Shown: positions 7,375 through 15,940 of the stretch, piece after piece | Layout of the letters: every line of letters starts with the position of its first letter | Position numbering within the stretch: position 1 is the stretch's first letter | NCBI GenBank assembly: GCA_012519195.1 | Contig: JAAYQP010000087.1 | Coordinates: forward strand, 1-32,478 | Length of the DNA stretch: 32,478 bases | Origin: Clostridiales bacterium | GTDB taxonomy: Bacteria > Bacillota > Clostridia > Lachnospirales > Lachnospiraceae | Direction of reading: 5' to 3' | Made by a program: the position numbers and the translations under genes | The notes under the pieces: model-generated | The model's database searches: none | What the model was told of the DNA's origin: nothing | Seen by the model: the letters and a program-made list of their open reading frames with translations, nothing else

Positions 7375-9159
7375 ATGAAAAAAATAATAAAACAATTTCC
7401 CTGTCTAATCTTTGTAGTAACATTTTTTATTGCAACATTATTTCCTTCTACAATTTCAGCAGATAAAACGGATCAACTTGTTATGAATACTCGTTACCTT
7501 GCGATGATAAATAAACCTGCCGTTGTGCTACTTGAAACCGTGTATACGGCGGATCTTGTTTTGTACGAGTTTTCTTTCACCAGTGAATTTGAAGAGGATA
7601 TAACGAATGCCATCTATGCCATGATTCAGGATGGTACGATTGCAAGTGATGAAACCTCCATGTATTCTGCTATGGTACAGTTGATGATTGAAAATATGGC
7701 ATACTATGCATTTAATACAGGAAATATCTATACGGAAACTTCAAGTATATCCGGCTACGGAACTGGTTTTTTTGTAACACCGGATGGATACCTTGTAACC
7801 AATGCCCATGTGGTGAGTACCAACGAGGAAGAATTAGCTTATAATTTTGTAATGACCGCCCTAAAGGACTATGCAATTGAAGGAGCCAACAGTTTTGACG
7901 CAGAGATGCGCACCCTTGGCTATATTATGACCGACGAAGAATATCAGGGTATTCTATATGCCTTTTATGATCTCTTATCCTGGAACATAGAGATAAATAA
8001 TCTCAATACTAGTTTTTATTGTTATATGGGAAATGTTACTCCAGGAAGCGATGTTAGTGCAAAGGGCTATGGGCTAGACCTACGTAAAATGGGAGAGCCG
8101 ATTCCTGGAAAAGATGTGGCAATTTTAAAATTAGATAAGACGAATGTTCCTACGGTTACTTTAGGAGATGATAGTAAGCTTAGAACCGGAGATAATGTCT
8201 ATGCTATGGGATACCCGGCAGTAGCTACTCTGGATGGGGTTTTTAATGTCAGTCAGGCTATCCAGGAACCGACTTTAACCAGTGGTATTATAAGTGCCCG
8301 CAAGGAAATGTCCGGCGGATGGAATATCCTTCAAACCGATGCAGACATCCATGGTGGGAATTCCGGAGGGCCATTATTTAATGAGGATGGAGAAGTAATT
8401 GGTATCAATACCTTCGGTATGCTGAACTGGGAAACTGGTACAGATGCATCGGGAATGAATTTTGCGGTTCCCATTAGTATAGTGCGTCAGTTTTTAAATG
8501 AAATTAATGTTACCCCTACGGAGAGCCAGTTTACAACACAGTTTAAGAAAGCAATAGCACTCTTTCAAAAGGAAAATTATCATGAAGCTCTAGAAATTTT
8601 AAGAGGTATTAATGAGACGAATCCGGGGCATCCGGTGGTAACGGAATTGTTGGCTGAAACCCGTACCCTAGCCGATCAACAACCGAAGATAACGGAGATT
8701 GAAGAAAAGGAAGGGAAGAGTGAAACCTCTGAAAATACGGAGCAGGTGGATGCGAATGGGAAGAATACGATAACGAAAGCAGATCAAGATAAGGATACCA
8801 AATCACTCTTTGGAAAGGGAGTAAGAATTGGTTTGCCGAATCTCTGGATTCTAATCATTGTAGCTGTTGTAGTTATTTTACTCGGTGCAATTATCTTGGT
8901 AATTATTCTTAAAAAAGGGAAGTCGAAGAAAGCAAGTAACTCCTATGTGGCTCCTACGCCAATTCAGGGAGCCCTAACAGACAATATCATTGTTTGTAAA
9001 AATTGCGGCAAGGCATTACCAGAGGGTGCAAAATTCTGCAGTACTTGTGGTTACTCCTTTACGCAACCGCAGATACCGGAAATCTGTCAAAACTGTAAGC
9101 AACCGCTTGCACCCGACGATCAATTTTGTAGTAGCTGTGGTACAAGAGTAAAAGAATAA
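7375..9159 (+). CDS. Membrane-anchored trypsin-like (HtrA-type) serine protease with C-terminal zinc ribbons
   Basis: A 594-residue protein. The start at ATG 7375 is set by CGGAGGA five bases upstream; the track's 7339 start lacks an RBS. Order of parts: signal peptide or anchor (about 8-29); S1C trypsin-like domain with His145 (TNAHVV), Asp247 (GKDVAILKLD) and Ser330 (GGNSGGPL), so the triad is complete; an insert of about 90 residues between His and Asp; a TPR-like helical stretch (390-435); a charged linker; a membrane segment (490-512); and two double-CxxC zinc ribbons (541-559 and 571-588). A PDZ domain, usual in HtrA, is absent. If the signal is cleaved, the protease lies outside and the zinc ribbons inside the cell. 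Its substrate is unknown. It precedes a lipoprotein gene on the same strand, with a hairpin between. Confidence 0.88.
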   Translation: MKKIIKQFPCLIFVVTFFIATLFPSTISADKTDQLVMNTRYLAMINKPAVVLLETVYTADLVLYEFSFTSEFEEDITNAIYAMIQDGTIASDETSMYSAMVQLMIENMAYYAFNTGNIYTETSSISGYGTGFFVTPDGYLVTNAHVVSTNEEELAYNFVMTALKDYAIEGANSFDAEMRTLGYIMTDEEYQGILYAFYDLLSWNIEINNLNTSFYCYMGNVTPGSDVSAKGYGLDLRKMGEPIPGKDVAILKLDKTNVPTVTLGDDSKLRTGDNVYAMGYPAVATLDGVFNVSQAIQEPTLTSGIISARKEMSGGWNILQTDADIHGGNSGGPLFNEDGEVIGINTFGMLNWETGTDASGMNFAVPISIVRQFLNEINVTPTESQFTTQFKKAIALFQKENYHEALEILRGINETNPGHPVVTELLAETRTLADQQPKITEIEEKEGKSETSENTEQVDANGKNTITKADQDKDTKSLFGKGVRIGLPNLWILIIVAVVVILLGAIILVIILKKGKSKKASNSYVAPTPIQGALTDNIIVCKNCGKALPEGAKFCSTCGYSFTQPQIPEICQNCKQPLAPDDQFCSSCGTRVKE

Positions 9160-9193
9160 TTTTATAGGTATGTTATCCTTTCTTACTTTGATT

Positions 9194-9224
9194 GGGCGAT
9201 CCGTTTTTTTTCTGCGGACCGCCC
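9194..9224 (+). terminator. Hairpin, probable terminator after the protease gene
   Basis: GGGCGATCCG (9194-9203) pairs with CGGACCGCCC (9215-9224), nine or ten base pairs with one mismatch. The T-run is in the loop and the tail is only TTATACATTTT, so termination may be partial. Confidence 0.5.
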
Positions 9225-9425
9225 TTATACATTTTGGGGTTTATAAATTTTTAATTTTCAAATAATATAATTATATGCTAGAATATGTTTGGTCTAGGGA
9301 AATGAATTTGGAACCTATAGAAAACTAGTATCGTCTATCCTATGAATATCTTTTATCTTACATGGAAAACCAAACACTATCGTAAGATATATGTCTCTCA
9401 AAAAACTACTAGGAGTGAGAACAAG

Positions 9426-10487
9426 ATGAAAAACAAAATGAAGAATTTGATTTTACTATGGAGCTTATTAATCGCAAGTTTCTTATTAACTGGATGTTCT
9501 AAGAAAACCATATCGATCGGTGAGATGAATATTGACTTTACAAATATTCAGATTACCGATGGTACCACTGGCAATCATGTGGCATTGGACCAGGAGCAAT
9601 CACAAGAGTTCTATATGGGGATCAAGGATACCAAGTTTGTTCAGGGTGAAGCAGCAAAGGAGCTGATAGGATGGAGTTATTCCATCGTATTTTTAAAGGA
9701 TGAAGAGGTTAGTCAAGAATTACATGTGAATGCGGACGATACAATGATCTATGATGGATACATTTACAAGGCGAAGAATCCTGTTTTCAATCTATCCTAC
9801 TTAGACTCAATCTTTCATTTCACCTTTGAGGCAACCGTAATCGGCACAGATCATGGTTTATTAATAACTCCGGATCAGGATAGTGCAGAGGCAAAATCCT
9901 CCGATAAGATCTCGGTCGCAATCGCTGAAACTGCTGTTATCAATGATATGGAGGGGAATGAAATCAGCCAAGAGCAGCTGAAAGTAGGTGATCGAATTAA
10001 AATCACCTATAACGGTACCATTGCAGAATCCTATCCCGCACAGATTACTGCTTTCAGTATTGAGCTAATCCAAGAAAACCATCTAATTTCAGGATATATC
10101 TCCTTAATAGACACCATATACTCTATGGATAGCGGTTTGAATAATGATATCTCCTTGATTGTGATCGATACCACAAAATGGGTTGATATAACGGAGGATG
10201 ACAAGAAGATCGTTTTAACTACAATTAGTGAAATGTATGGTAAGGAAGTATTCGATGAGACCTATGATGGACTGGTTGAAGCTGGTTTGATTGACGAGGA
10301 AGAACTTACATTTATAGAAGGTATCTTAATTGAAATTACAGAAATGAACTATGATAAGGAAAAGCAAACCATTACCTGTGCCCTTAAAAAATGGCGGAGT
10401 GGAATTGGTGCTATAGGAGCAGATGCTGTCGCTGAATTTGATGGTTCCGAATGGACTGTTGAAACAGACAATATGTGGATTAGCTAA
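9426..10487 (+). CDS. Predicted lipoprotein of unknown function
   Basis: The track's 9342 start is replaced by ATG 9426, which has TAGGAGTGA about seven bases upstream and begins a lipoprotein signal peptide, MKNKMKNLILLWSLLIASFL, ending in the lipobox LLTGC (Cys about 24). The mature protein of about 330 residues would be tethered to the outer face of the membrane. It is rich in beta-strand patterns and acidic residues. A segment around residues 150-220 (ISVAIAETAVINDMEGNEIS, GDRIKITYNG) resembles a small OB-like or DUF3221-type beta domain, which I offer only as a pattern. No catalytic motif is visible. It follows the protease, so the two may act together at the cell surface. The last codons (GATTAGCTAA) form the first unit of a tandem repeat that runs downstream. 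Confidence 0.8.
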   Translation: MKNKMKNLILLWSLLIASFLLTGCSKKTISIGEMNIDFTNIQITDGTTGNHVALDQEQSQEFYMGIKDTKFVQGEAAKELIGWSYSIVFLKDEEVSQELHVNADDTMIYDGYIYKAKNPVFNLSYLDSIFHFTFEATVIGTDHGLLITPDQDSAEAKSSDKISVAIAETAVINDMEGNEISQEQLKVGDRIKITYNGTIAESYPAQITAFSIELIQENHLISGYISLIDTIYSMDSGLNNDISLIVIDTTKWVDITEDDKKIVLTTISEMYGKEVFDETYDGLVEAGLIDEEELTFIEGILIEITEMNYDKEKQTITCALKKWRSGIGAIGADAVAEFDGSEWTVETDNMWIS

Positions 10488-10603
10488 AATCGAAATCGAC
10501 AACTTATAGAATAGATTAGATCGAAATAAACAACTTGTAGATTAGCTAGAAAAGAAATAAGCAACTTATGGATTAGCTAAGAAGCAGGTAATAGATTAGC
10601 TTA
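10478..10603 (+). repeat. Degenerate tandem repeat, about five units, starting inside the lipoprotein gene
   Basis: GATTAGCT or GATTAGAT recurs at 10478, 10514, 10540, 10571 and 10594. Between the copies is a variable form of GAAATAARCAACTTATA, so the unit is about 23-36 bp. The first unit contains the stop codon of the lipoprotein gene. Confidence 0.65.
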
Positions 10604-10640
10604 AATTCATAATTACAAATTGAATAACTTAAAATATGAA

Positions 10641-10683
10641 GGGCTTTGACAAATTAGTGAAAAATCACCTCTTGTCAAAGCCC
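10641..10683. terminator. Bidirectional terminator between convergent genes
   Basis: GGGCTTTGACAA (10641-10652) and TTGTCAAAGCCC (10672-10683) are perfect complements over 12 bp, with an inner GTGA/TCAC stem in the loop. AT-rich tails flank both sides. It serves the lipoprotein gene (plus) and the REC-HDOD gene (minus). Confidence 0.75.
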
Positions 10684-10730
10684 ATTTATTTGAAGCCATT
10701 GATTACTTAAATGAATTATATCTAAATCGG

Positions 10731-11912
10731 TTACACAAGTAGTACCTTCTTCATATAACGTTCCAGCCTGATCTCGAAATCTTTTTGAGAAAATCCAAGC
10801 CGATCAAAGGCCTCCTCCTCCAGTTCCACGTGCTCTTTACCTAATAAGAATTTCCAGGAATAATACTGTGCTATATGAACACTGGCTACTAATTCTGTAT
10901 TAATGATATTGGGATCCAGAGGACGGTGATGATAGAGTGCGGCTTCGATTAGTGAGAACGGTAAGTCCCATTTATTTAGAAGATATCCTCCAACCTCCTG
11001 ATGGGTTATCCCAAGCTTGGCATTTTCAAGTGCTAGTATATCCTGTGACATAAGGCTGTTAGAGCTGAATTGGTTTTGGTAGATTTGTGGATTTGCCCTA
11101 TATAGAGCCATTAATCCTGTATTATGCAATAATCCGGCAAAGAGAGAGGCTTCCGGTGGTTGCTTGTGAAGGAGGGCTTCATAAAGGAATAGCATTATTT
11201 TATTGGTACTGTAAGCCTGCTTCCATAGCAATCCTAAATCACCCTCATCCTGTTCCGGATCATCGGCATTCATAGTCATGGCAGCCCAATGAAGGAAGCA
11301 CTTTAGATTATGCATACCAATATAGAGAGCAGCCTGTTTTACAGAACCAGGCATGGCGCCGTAGATTGCTGAATTTGCAATCTTCATGAGCAAATGAGAT
11401 ATTTTTGGATCCTGTTCGATTTCGGATACTAGGAGTTCTTCATCTTCTTCGTTAATAAGTCTAAGAAACTTCTGGCAATTTTCAGGGGTCTTATATTGGA
11501 GGCTACTGATATTCTTAATGCGTTCCAAGCCTTCTGAATTCAGTGAGGCATGGGTTGCAATGATTTTCTTAATACTCTGCAAGAGGTTCTGGTTGTTCCA
11601 GGGTTTGAGGATATTAAAATCTGCGATATTATGAAGGGAAGCGCGAAACATGGATGCTTCCTCTGCGTATCCGCTAAGGCTGATACGAATTGTATCCGGA
11701 TATTGTTCCTTTACTCTACTCAGAAGTTCATAGCCATCCATAAGCGGCATTTTCATATCACTGATAATTAAGTCAACATCATTCTCTGCCATCAGCTTTA
11801 AAGCATCTAAGCCATTCTCAGCAATTAGAATCTCATAGTCAGTTTCCAGAAATAATCGAGTCATAACCTTTAAAATCTGTGTTTCATCATCAACAATTAA
11901 AATCTTACTCAT
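10731..11912 (-). CDS. Response regulator with HDOD output domain
   Basis: A 393-residue cytoplasmic protein. Residues 1-120 are a receiver domain with the acidic pocket DDE (9-10), phospho-acceptor Asp52 (LIISDMKMP), the switch Ser (ISLSGY) and Lys in ILKPW. Residues of about 135-345 form an HDOD domain, a metal-independent relative of HD phosphohydrolases: LLMKIANSAIYG, FAGLLHNTGLMAL and ITHQEVGGYLLNKWDLP are its typical stretches. HDOD proteins act in signalling, motility and nucleotide-messenger pathways, with no DNA-binding output. RBS AAAGGGTGA precedes the ATG. It begins 41 bp after the stop of the histidine kinase gene, so the two are probably one operon and a signalling pair. Confidence 0.9.
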   Translation of the reverse strand: MSKILIVDDETQILKVMTRLFLETDYEILIAENGLDALKLMAENDVDLIISDMKMPLMDGYELLSRVKEQYPDTIRISLSGYAEEASMFRASLHNIADFNILKPWNNQNLLQSIKKIIATHASLNSEGLERIKNISSLQYKTPENCQKFLRLINEEDEELLVSEIEQDPKISHLLMKIANSAIYGAMPGSVKQAALYIGMHNLKCFLHWAAMTMNADDPEQDEGDLGLLWKQAYSTNKIMLFLYEALLHKQPPEASLFAGLLHNTGLMALYRANPQIYQNQFSSNSLMSQDILALENAKLGITHQEVGGYLLNKWDLPFSLIEAALYHHRPLDPNIINTELVASVHIAQYYSWKFLLGKEHVELEEEAFDRLGFSQKDFEIRLERYMKKVLLV

Positions 11913-11953
11913 GCTTTCACCCTTTCTTTGCGGTATATAATTTGGTAATAAGA

Positions 11954-13246
11954 CTAGGTGGATACGACTGGTAATACTACTGTAAATACACTTCCATGTC
12001 CATATTCACTTTTTACATCAATTGAGCCCTTGTGTTTGTTGACTATGATGTCGTAGGAAATGCTAAGGCCTAATCCAGTACCTTTGCCGATTTCTTTCGT
12101 AGTAAAAAAAGGTTCAAAGATTTTCTTAATATTCTCTTTCGTAATTCCTGGTCCGTCATCCGTAAAACGAATAATAATATCCTGTCCAGTTTTTCTTCCT
12201 ATAATCTGAATTCTACCCATATCCTTTCGATTTTGTGATTTGATTGCTTGCGCTGCATTTACCATAAGATTGACAAAGACCTGAGCAATCTGAACACCAT
12301 TACAATATAGTATGATATCATCAGGTATATCGATCTCAACGTTAGCAACATATTTTATCTCATTTTGGCTAATAAGGTATACCTGATGGATTAAATCCAA
12401 TAAATCATAGGAGCTTTTTTCATCATCCTTAACCGATCTGGTGAAAACCCGAAGGGATTTCACGATTTTGGTAACTCTTTGTATCCCATCCTCTGAGTCG
12501 GATAAAATATTCTGAAGCTCGTCCAAGATCCCATGAATCTTAAATTCACGAAACCTTACCATGATCTCAGATGCAATCGGAAAGAAGGGGTCATTTATTT
12601 GGGTATCTAGGTGTTTGCTCAATGTGTCTTCAAGATAACGGAGAAAGTTGGATAATCGAAGGAAGTAATTGCGAAGGAATTCATAATTACTGCTAACATA
12701 GCTCATAGGATTATTAATTTCATGGGCTAGACCTGCAGCTAGTTGACCAACTGCAGCCATCTTCTCAGACTGTAATAATTGGAATTCTGCTTCGGTTAGT
12801 TTCGCATTGATTTCTTTTAACTCTTCATTTTGCTTCTGGGTCACTGCGACGAGTCTCTGTAACTTATTGGAATTGATTTTAGATTCTATAGCAACCTTAA
12901 GTCTGGCCTTAAACTCCATTCCATTGATCGGTTTGGTAATATAATCAAATGCACCTAGTTCAAAGCATTGCTTGTAACTTTGTTCATCGTCTAAGCTTGT
13001 TAACATGATGATCGGCATATTATCATATTGGTCCTCTTCTCGAAACATTTTTAGCAAATCTAGACCTGATATTCTTGGCATTATAATATCCAAGATTAAG
13101 ATATCGATATTATGCTCATCAACAATGGATTTCACTTTATCCGGATTTTTGCAAATAAAAATATCGGTGATGCCTGGGATTTCTTCTAAATAGTGTTGTA
13201 CAATGTTGAGATTCATTTGATTATCATCTACTACAAGTATCTTCAT
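11954..13246 (-). CDS. Soluble receiver-histidine kinase (inverted hybrid)
   Basis: A 430-residue protein without membrane segments. Order: receiver domain 1-120 (DD at 7-8, Asp53 in LILDIIMP, Lys in ITKPI); a coiled-coil linker (about 125-165; KQNEELKEINAKLTEAEFQL); HisKA with His175 in LAHEINNPMS; and HATPase (about 280-428) with the N box NLMVNAAQAI, the G1 box TDDGPGI and the G2 box GTGLGLSI. The receiver is at the N terminus, so the kinase probably responds to phosphorylation by another kinase rather than directly to a ligand. The track's first codon is TTG 13258; ATG 13246 gives the standard receiver start MKILVVDD, but GTG 13255 is also possible since GGAAAGG lies close by. Confidence 0.9.
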   Translation of the reverse strand: MKILVVDDNQMNLNIVQHYLEEIPGITDIFICKNPDKVKSIVDEHNIDILILDIIMPRISGLDLLKMFREEDQYDNMPIIMLTSLDDEQSYKQCFELGAFDYITKPINGMEFKARLKVAIESKINSNKLQRLVAVTQKQNEELKEINAKLTEAEFQLLQSEKMAAVGQLAAGLAHEINNPMSYVSSNYEFLRNYFLRLSNFLRYLEDTLSKHLDTQINDPFFPIASEIMVRFREFKIHGILDELQNILSDSEDGIQRVTKIVKSLRVFTRSVKDDEKSSYDLLDLIHQVYLISQNEIKYVANVEIDIPDDIILYCNGVQIAQVFVNLMVNAAQAIKSQNRKDMGRIQIIGRKTGQDIIIRFTDDGPGITKENIKKIFEPFFTTKEIGKGTGLGLSISYDIIVNKHKGSIDVKSEYGHGSVFTVVLPVVST

Positions 13247-13370
13247 GACTTGCACCAAGCCTTTCCAGAAGCAAATGTTGATGATTCCGTAGAGATATAT
13301 CGGTTTTATCAGAATGTAAAAAGATAGGATACATGGTGTAATAGAATATATCTTACTTTAATTATATTAG

Positions 13371-13399
13371 ATTATACCATTTTTGTTATTTTATATCAA
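13371..13399 (-). promoter_or_regulatory. Promoter of the kinase/REC-HDOD operon
   Basis: On the minus strand, TTGATA (13399-13394), a 17-bp spacer and a perfect, TG-extended TATAAT (13376-13371). It leaves a leader of about 118 nt. The 362-bp divergent gap 13247-13608 holds this promoter and that of the ArsR gene. Confidence 0.7.
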
Positions 13400-13527
13400 C
13401 TAATGTTATCTAAAATTATCCTAATAATGTAAAATACTCTATACAATTGTAAAGCCTTGCCATTGTTTCAATTTCATATACAAGATATACATTTTTAAGC
13501 TAAAGTTTGATTGAAAACAATATAATC

Positions 13528-13556
13528 TTGACTAATATATCGCAATATCGTAATAT
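13528..13556 (+). promoter_or_regulatory. ArsR-gene promoter overlapped by an ATATCG periodic operator
   Basis: TTGACT (13528-13533), 17-bp spacer, TAATAT (13551-13556). The spacer and following bases repeat a short unit, AATATATCG-CAATATCG-TAATATATG, a likely site for self-repression by the ArsR protein. Confidence 0.55.
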
Positions 13557-13608
13557 ATGAATATAATGGTAATATAATAGTTGATATATGGAAGGGATGC
13601 ATTATCAC

Positions 13609-13890
13609 ATGAATAAAGATGATACAGAATTAATTGAAATTGCAGAGAGACTAAAGGTTTTAGCACATCCGGTACGCCTGTGCATTGTGAAGGGCTTATT
13701 AGAAAGTGGAGGATGCAATGTAAGCAATATACAATCCTGCCTTGGTGCACCTCAGTCAACGATTTCACAGCATCTACAAAAATTGCGATCCGCCGGAATT
13801 ATTGAAGGGGATCGACAGGGGACGCAGATCCGTTATAAGGTATGTGACACTAAGGTAATCGATATAATACAAGTATTATTTAAGGATTAA
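13609..13890 (+). CDS. ArsR-family transcriptional repressor, probable sulfur/redox sensor
   Basis: A small winged-helix repressor of 93 residues from ATG 13609 (GGAAGGGA upstream), or 100 from the track's ATG 13588, which lacks a ribosome binding site. The ArsR fold is clear: AERLKVLAHPVRLCIVKGLL, the recognition helix region APQSTISQHLQKLRSAGIIE, and the wing GDRQGTQIRYKV. It has four cysteines (RLCIV, GGCNV, QSCLG, KVCD); the CxC metal site of SmtB/ArsR is absent. Thiol-based sensors of the BigR/SqrR type use two separated cysteines. Together with the persulfide reductase 100 bp downstream this suggests sensing of reactive sulfur species; this is inference from context. Confidence 0.85.
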   Translation: MNKDDTELIEIAERLKVLAHPVRLCIVKGLLESGGCNVSNIQSCLGAPQSTISQHLQKLRSAGIIEGDRQGTQIRYKVCDTKVIDIIQVLFKD

Positions 13891-13991
13891 AGGAAAGTAG
13901 TTAAATGTAGTTTGTAATTCTAGCTAGATATTACTGTGTAAAACAAATTTAGATAGGAAAGTAAAAGTAAGCGAATTGGAGTGAGATAAGT

Positions 13992-15785
13992 ATGAGTAAA
14001 AAAGTATTAATTGTAGGAGGGGTTGCAGGAGGGGCGTCTGCAGCAACCAGATTGCGAAGGCTAGATGAAAAGGCACAGATCATCCTGTTTGAAAGGGATG
14101 AATACATTTCCTTTGCCAATTGTGGCCTTCCATATTATATTGGCGAGACCATAAAGGAGCGGGATCATCTGCTGGTTCAGACACCAGAGGCAATGAGGGC
14201 CAGATTTAATATCGATGTTCGGGTTAATAGCGAAGTTATCGAGATTCATACCGAGAATAAGACAGTTACAGTAAACAGTAAGGAGAAGGGGAGATATGAG
14301 GAAAGATATGATTATCTCATTCTTTCTCCTGGAGCGAAGGCGATTCGGCCGAAGATACCGGGGATTCACAGTAATAGGATTCACACCTTAAGAAATATTC
14401 CGGATACCGATCGAATTAAATGTATGGTTGATCGAAGAGGAGTAAATCATGCAGTCGTGATCGGCGGAGGTTTTATCGGGGTCGAGATGGCGGAAAACCT
14501 TAAGGAACGTGGCTTGGACGTTACTCTTGTTGAGGCCGCACCCCACATCCTTGCTCCCTTTGATTCTGATATGGTGGTCATAGCGGAGGAGGAGCTAACC
14601 GACAATGGAGTTGACCTCATATTGGGAGACGGTGTAAAAGCTTTTGAAGAAGTCGGCAACCAGGTGTATGTTACCTTAAATAGTGGTAGGAAGTTAAGTA
14701 CGGATCTTGTGGTCCTCGCCATCGGGGTAACACCGGATACTGGATTTTTAAAGGGTAGCGGGATTGCCTTGGGAGAAAGGGGACACATCTTAGTAAATGA
14801 ACGGATGGAAACCAATATTCCTGGAATCTATGCCGTTGGGGATGCGATATTAGTTCTTGACTATGTAACAAAAGAGCAAACAGCGATCCCATTGGCTGGT
14901 CCTGCCAATAAACAGGGGAGGATAGCAGCGGATAATGTAGCTGGGTTGCACTCAGAATTTAATGGTTCCCAAGGGAGCTCTATATTGAAGATCTTGGGGC
15001 TAACTGCAGCCAGTACCGGAGCCAATGAAAGGACGCTAAAAGCGAGAGGAATTTCCTATCAAAAGGTGATCATTCATCCTGTTTCCCATGCTTCCTACTA
15101 TCCAGGGGCGATGCCCATGACACTGAAACTCTTATTTGATGAAGAGGGGAAGGTACTAGGGGCACAGGGAATTGGCTATGAAGGTGTCGATAAGAGAATT
15201 GATGTAATCGCTACTGTAATACGAATGAATGGCACCGTTTATGACTTGGCGGAACTGGAACTTGCCTATGCTCCACCATTTTCCTCTGCAAAGGATCCGG
15301 TGAACATGGCTGGTTTTGTGGCACAGAATGTGCTTGAGGGCAGAACTCATGTAACCACCTGGGATGAGGTAGAGCAAATGGAGCCGGAAAGCTATACGCT
15401 CCTTGATGTACGGTGTGAAATAGAATACATGAACGGACATATCCAGGGAGCGATCAATATTCCTCTGGATGATTTAAGAGAGCGCCTTGGAGAGCTGGAT
15501 AAGAATAAAATCATAGTGGTATATTGCCAAGTTGGTCTGAGGGGATATCTTGCGGATCGGATCCTATCCCAATATGGTTTTCAGGCTTTGAATGTAACCG
15601 GTGGTTATTTGTCAGCCCAATATCAGAAGCGACTACCACAGACTGAGTTACATGCAGCAGATGTAGGTGGCCGAAATTCTAGAATCGTGATTGACCCAGA
15701 TACTCAGGTAATGAAGGAAGTGGATGGAAATGTTATGTCAGATCCACAGGAGAACAAGACCATGGTGGACTTCAGTGATGAATAA
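13992..15785 (+). CDS. CoA-disulfide reductase-rhodanese fusion (NAD(P)H-dependent persulfide reductase type)
   Basis: A 597-residue flavoprotein of the pyridine-nucleotide disulfide oxidoreductase family. Residues 1-30 hold the FAD-binding GGVAGGASAATRLRR; Cys44 in FANCGLPYYIG is the single active-site cysteine of CoA-disulfide reductases; VVIGGGFIGVEMAENL (155-170) binds NAD(P)H; AVGDA (281-285) is the second FAD motif. A C-terminal rhodanese domain (about 455-550) has the catalytic loop CQVGLRG with Cys512. Enzymes of this build reduce CoA disulfide, CoA persulfide or polysulfide with NAD(P)H, releasing sulfide. A tail of about 45 residues (VGGRNSRIVIDPDTQ) follows the rhodanese. RBS GGAGTGAG precedes ATG 13992. 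It is probably co-transcribed with the ArsR gene. Confidence 0.92.
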   Translation: MSKKVLIVGGVAGGASAATRLRRLDEKAQIILFERDEYISFANCGLPYYIGETIKERDHLLVQTPEAMRARFNIDVRVNSEVIEIHTENKTVTVNSKEKGRYEERYDYLILSPGAKAIRPKIPGIHSNRIHTLRNIPDTDRIKCMVDRRGVNHAVVIGGGFIGVEMAENLKERGLDVTLVEAAPHILAPFDSDMVVIAEEELTDNGVDLILGDGVKAFEEVGNQVYVTLNSGRKLSTDLVVLAIGVTPDTGFLKGSGIALGERGHILVNERMETNIPGIYAVGDAILVLDYVTKEQTAIPLAGPANKQGRIAADNVAGLHSEFNGSQGSSILKILGLTAASTGANERTLKARGISYQKVIIHPVSHASYYPGAMPMTLKLLFDEEGKVLGAQGIGYEGVDKRIDVIATVIRMNGTVYDLAELELAYAPPFSSAKDPVNMAGFVAQNVLEGRTHVTTWDEVEQMEPESYTLLDVRCEIEYMNGHIQGAINIPLDDLRERLGELDKNKIIVVYCQVGLRGYLADRILSQYGFQALNVTGGYLSAQYQKRLPQTELHAADVGGRNSRIVIDPDTQVMKEVDGNVMSDPQENKTMVDFSDE

Positions 15786-15818
15786 TCTATTTGTCTAATC
15801 GAATTTAATGCACACCAT

Positions 15819-15867
15819 AAGAACCAATCAAAGGAAGGAACAAAACTTCTTTTGCTTGGTTCTTTTT
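15819..15867 (+). terminator. Rho-independent terminator after the persulfide reductase gene
   Basis: AAGAACCAA-T-CAAAGGAAG pairs with CTTCTTTTG-C-TTGGTTCTT, about 18 bp with one internal mismatch, followed by TTTATT. Confidence 0.85.
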
Positions 15868-15883
15868 ATTCTACTAGGTTTCA

Positions 15884-15892
15884 TGTTATAAT
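15884..15892 (+). promoter_or_regulatory. Extended -10 promoter of the yesN-yesM-type operon
   Basis: TGTTATAAT at 15884-15892, 48 bp before the response regulator start. The -35 position falls in the T-run of the upstream terminator and is poor. Confidence 0.5.
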
Positions 15893-15940
15893 AGGAAAAA
15901 AATGTAAATATTATGGTTTGATATTAAATGGAGGAGAAGG

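Noticed and set aside
10478-10603. CRISPR array
   Set aside because: The repeated units are short, degenerate and unevenly spaced, with similar rather than unique spacers, and no cas genes are present.
13532-13768. 78-aa minus-strand frame opposite the ArsR gene
   Set aside because: It overlaps the ArsR promoter and coding region, lacks an RBS, and the plus-strand ArsR fold is unmistakable.
14447-14815. 122-aa minus-strand frame opposite the persulfide reductase
   Set aside because: Shadow frame: no ribosome binding site, Ser/Pro-rich nonsense composition, and the plus strand encodes a clear enzyme.
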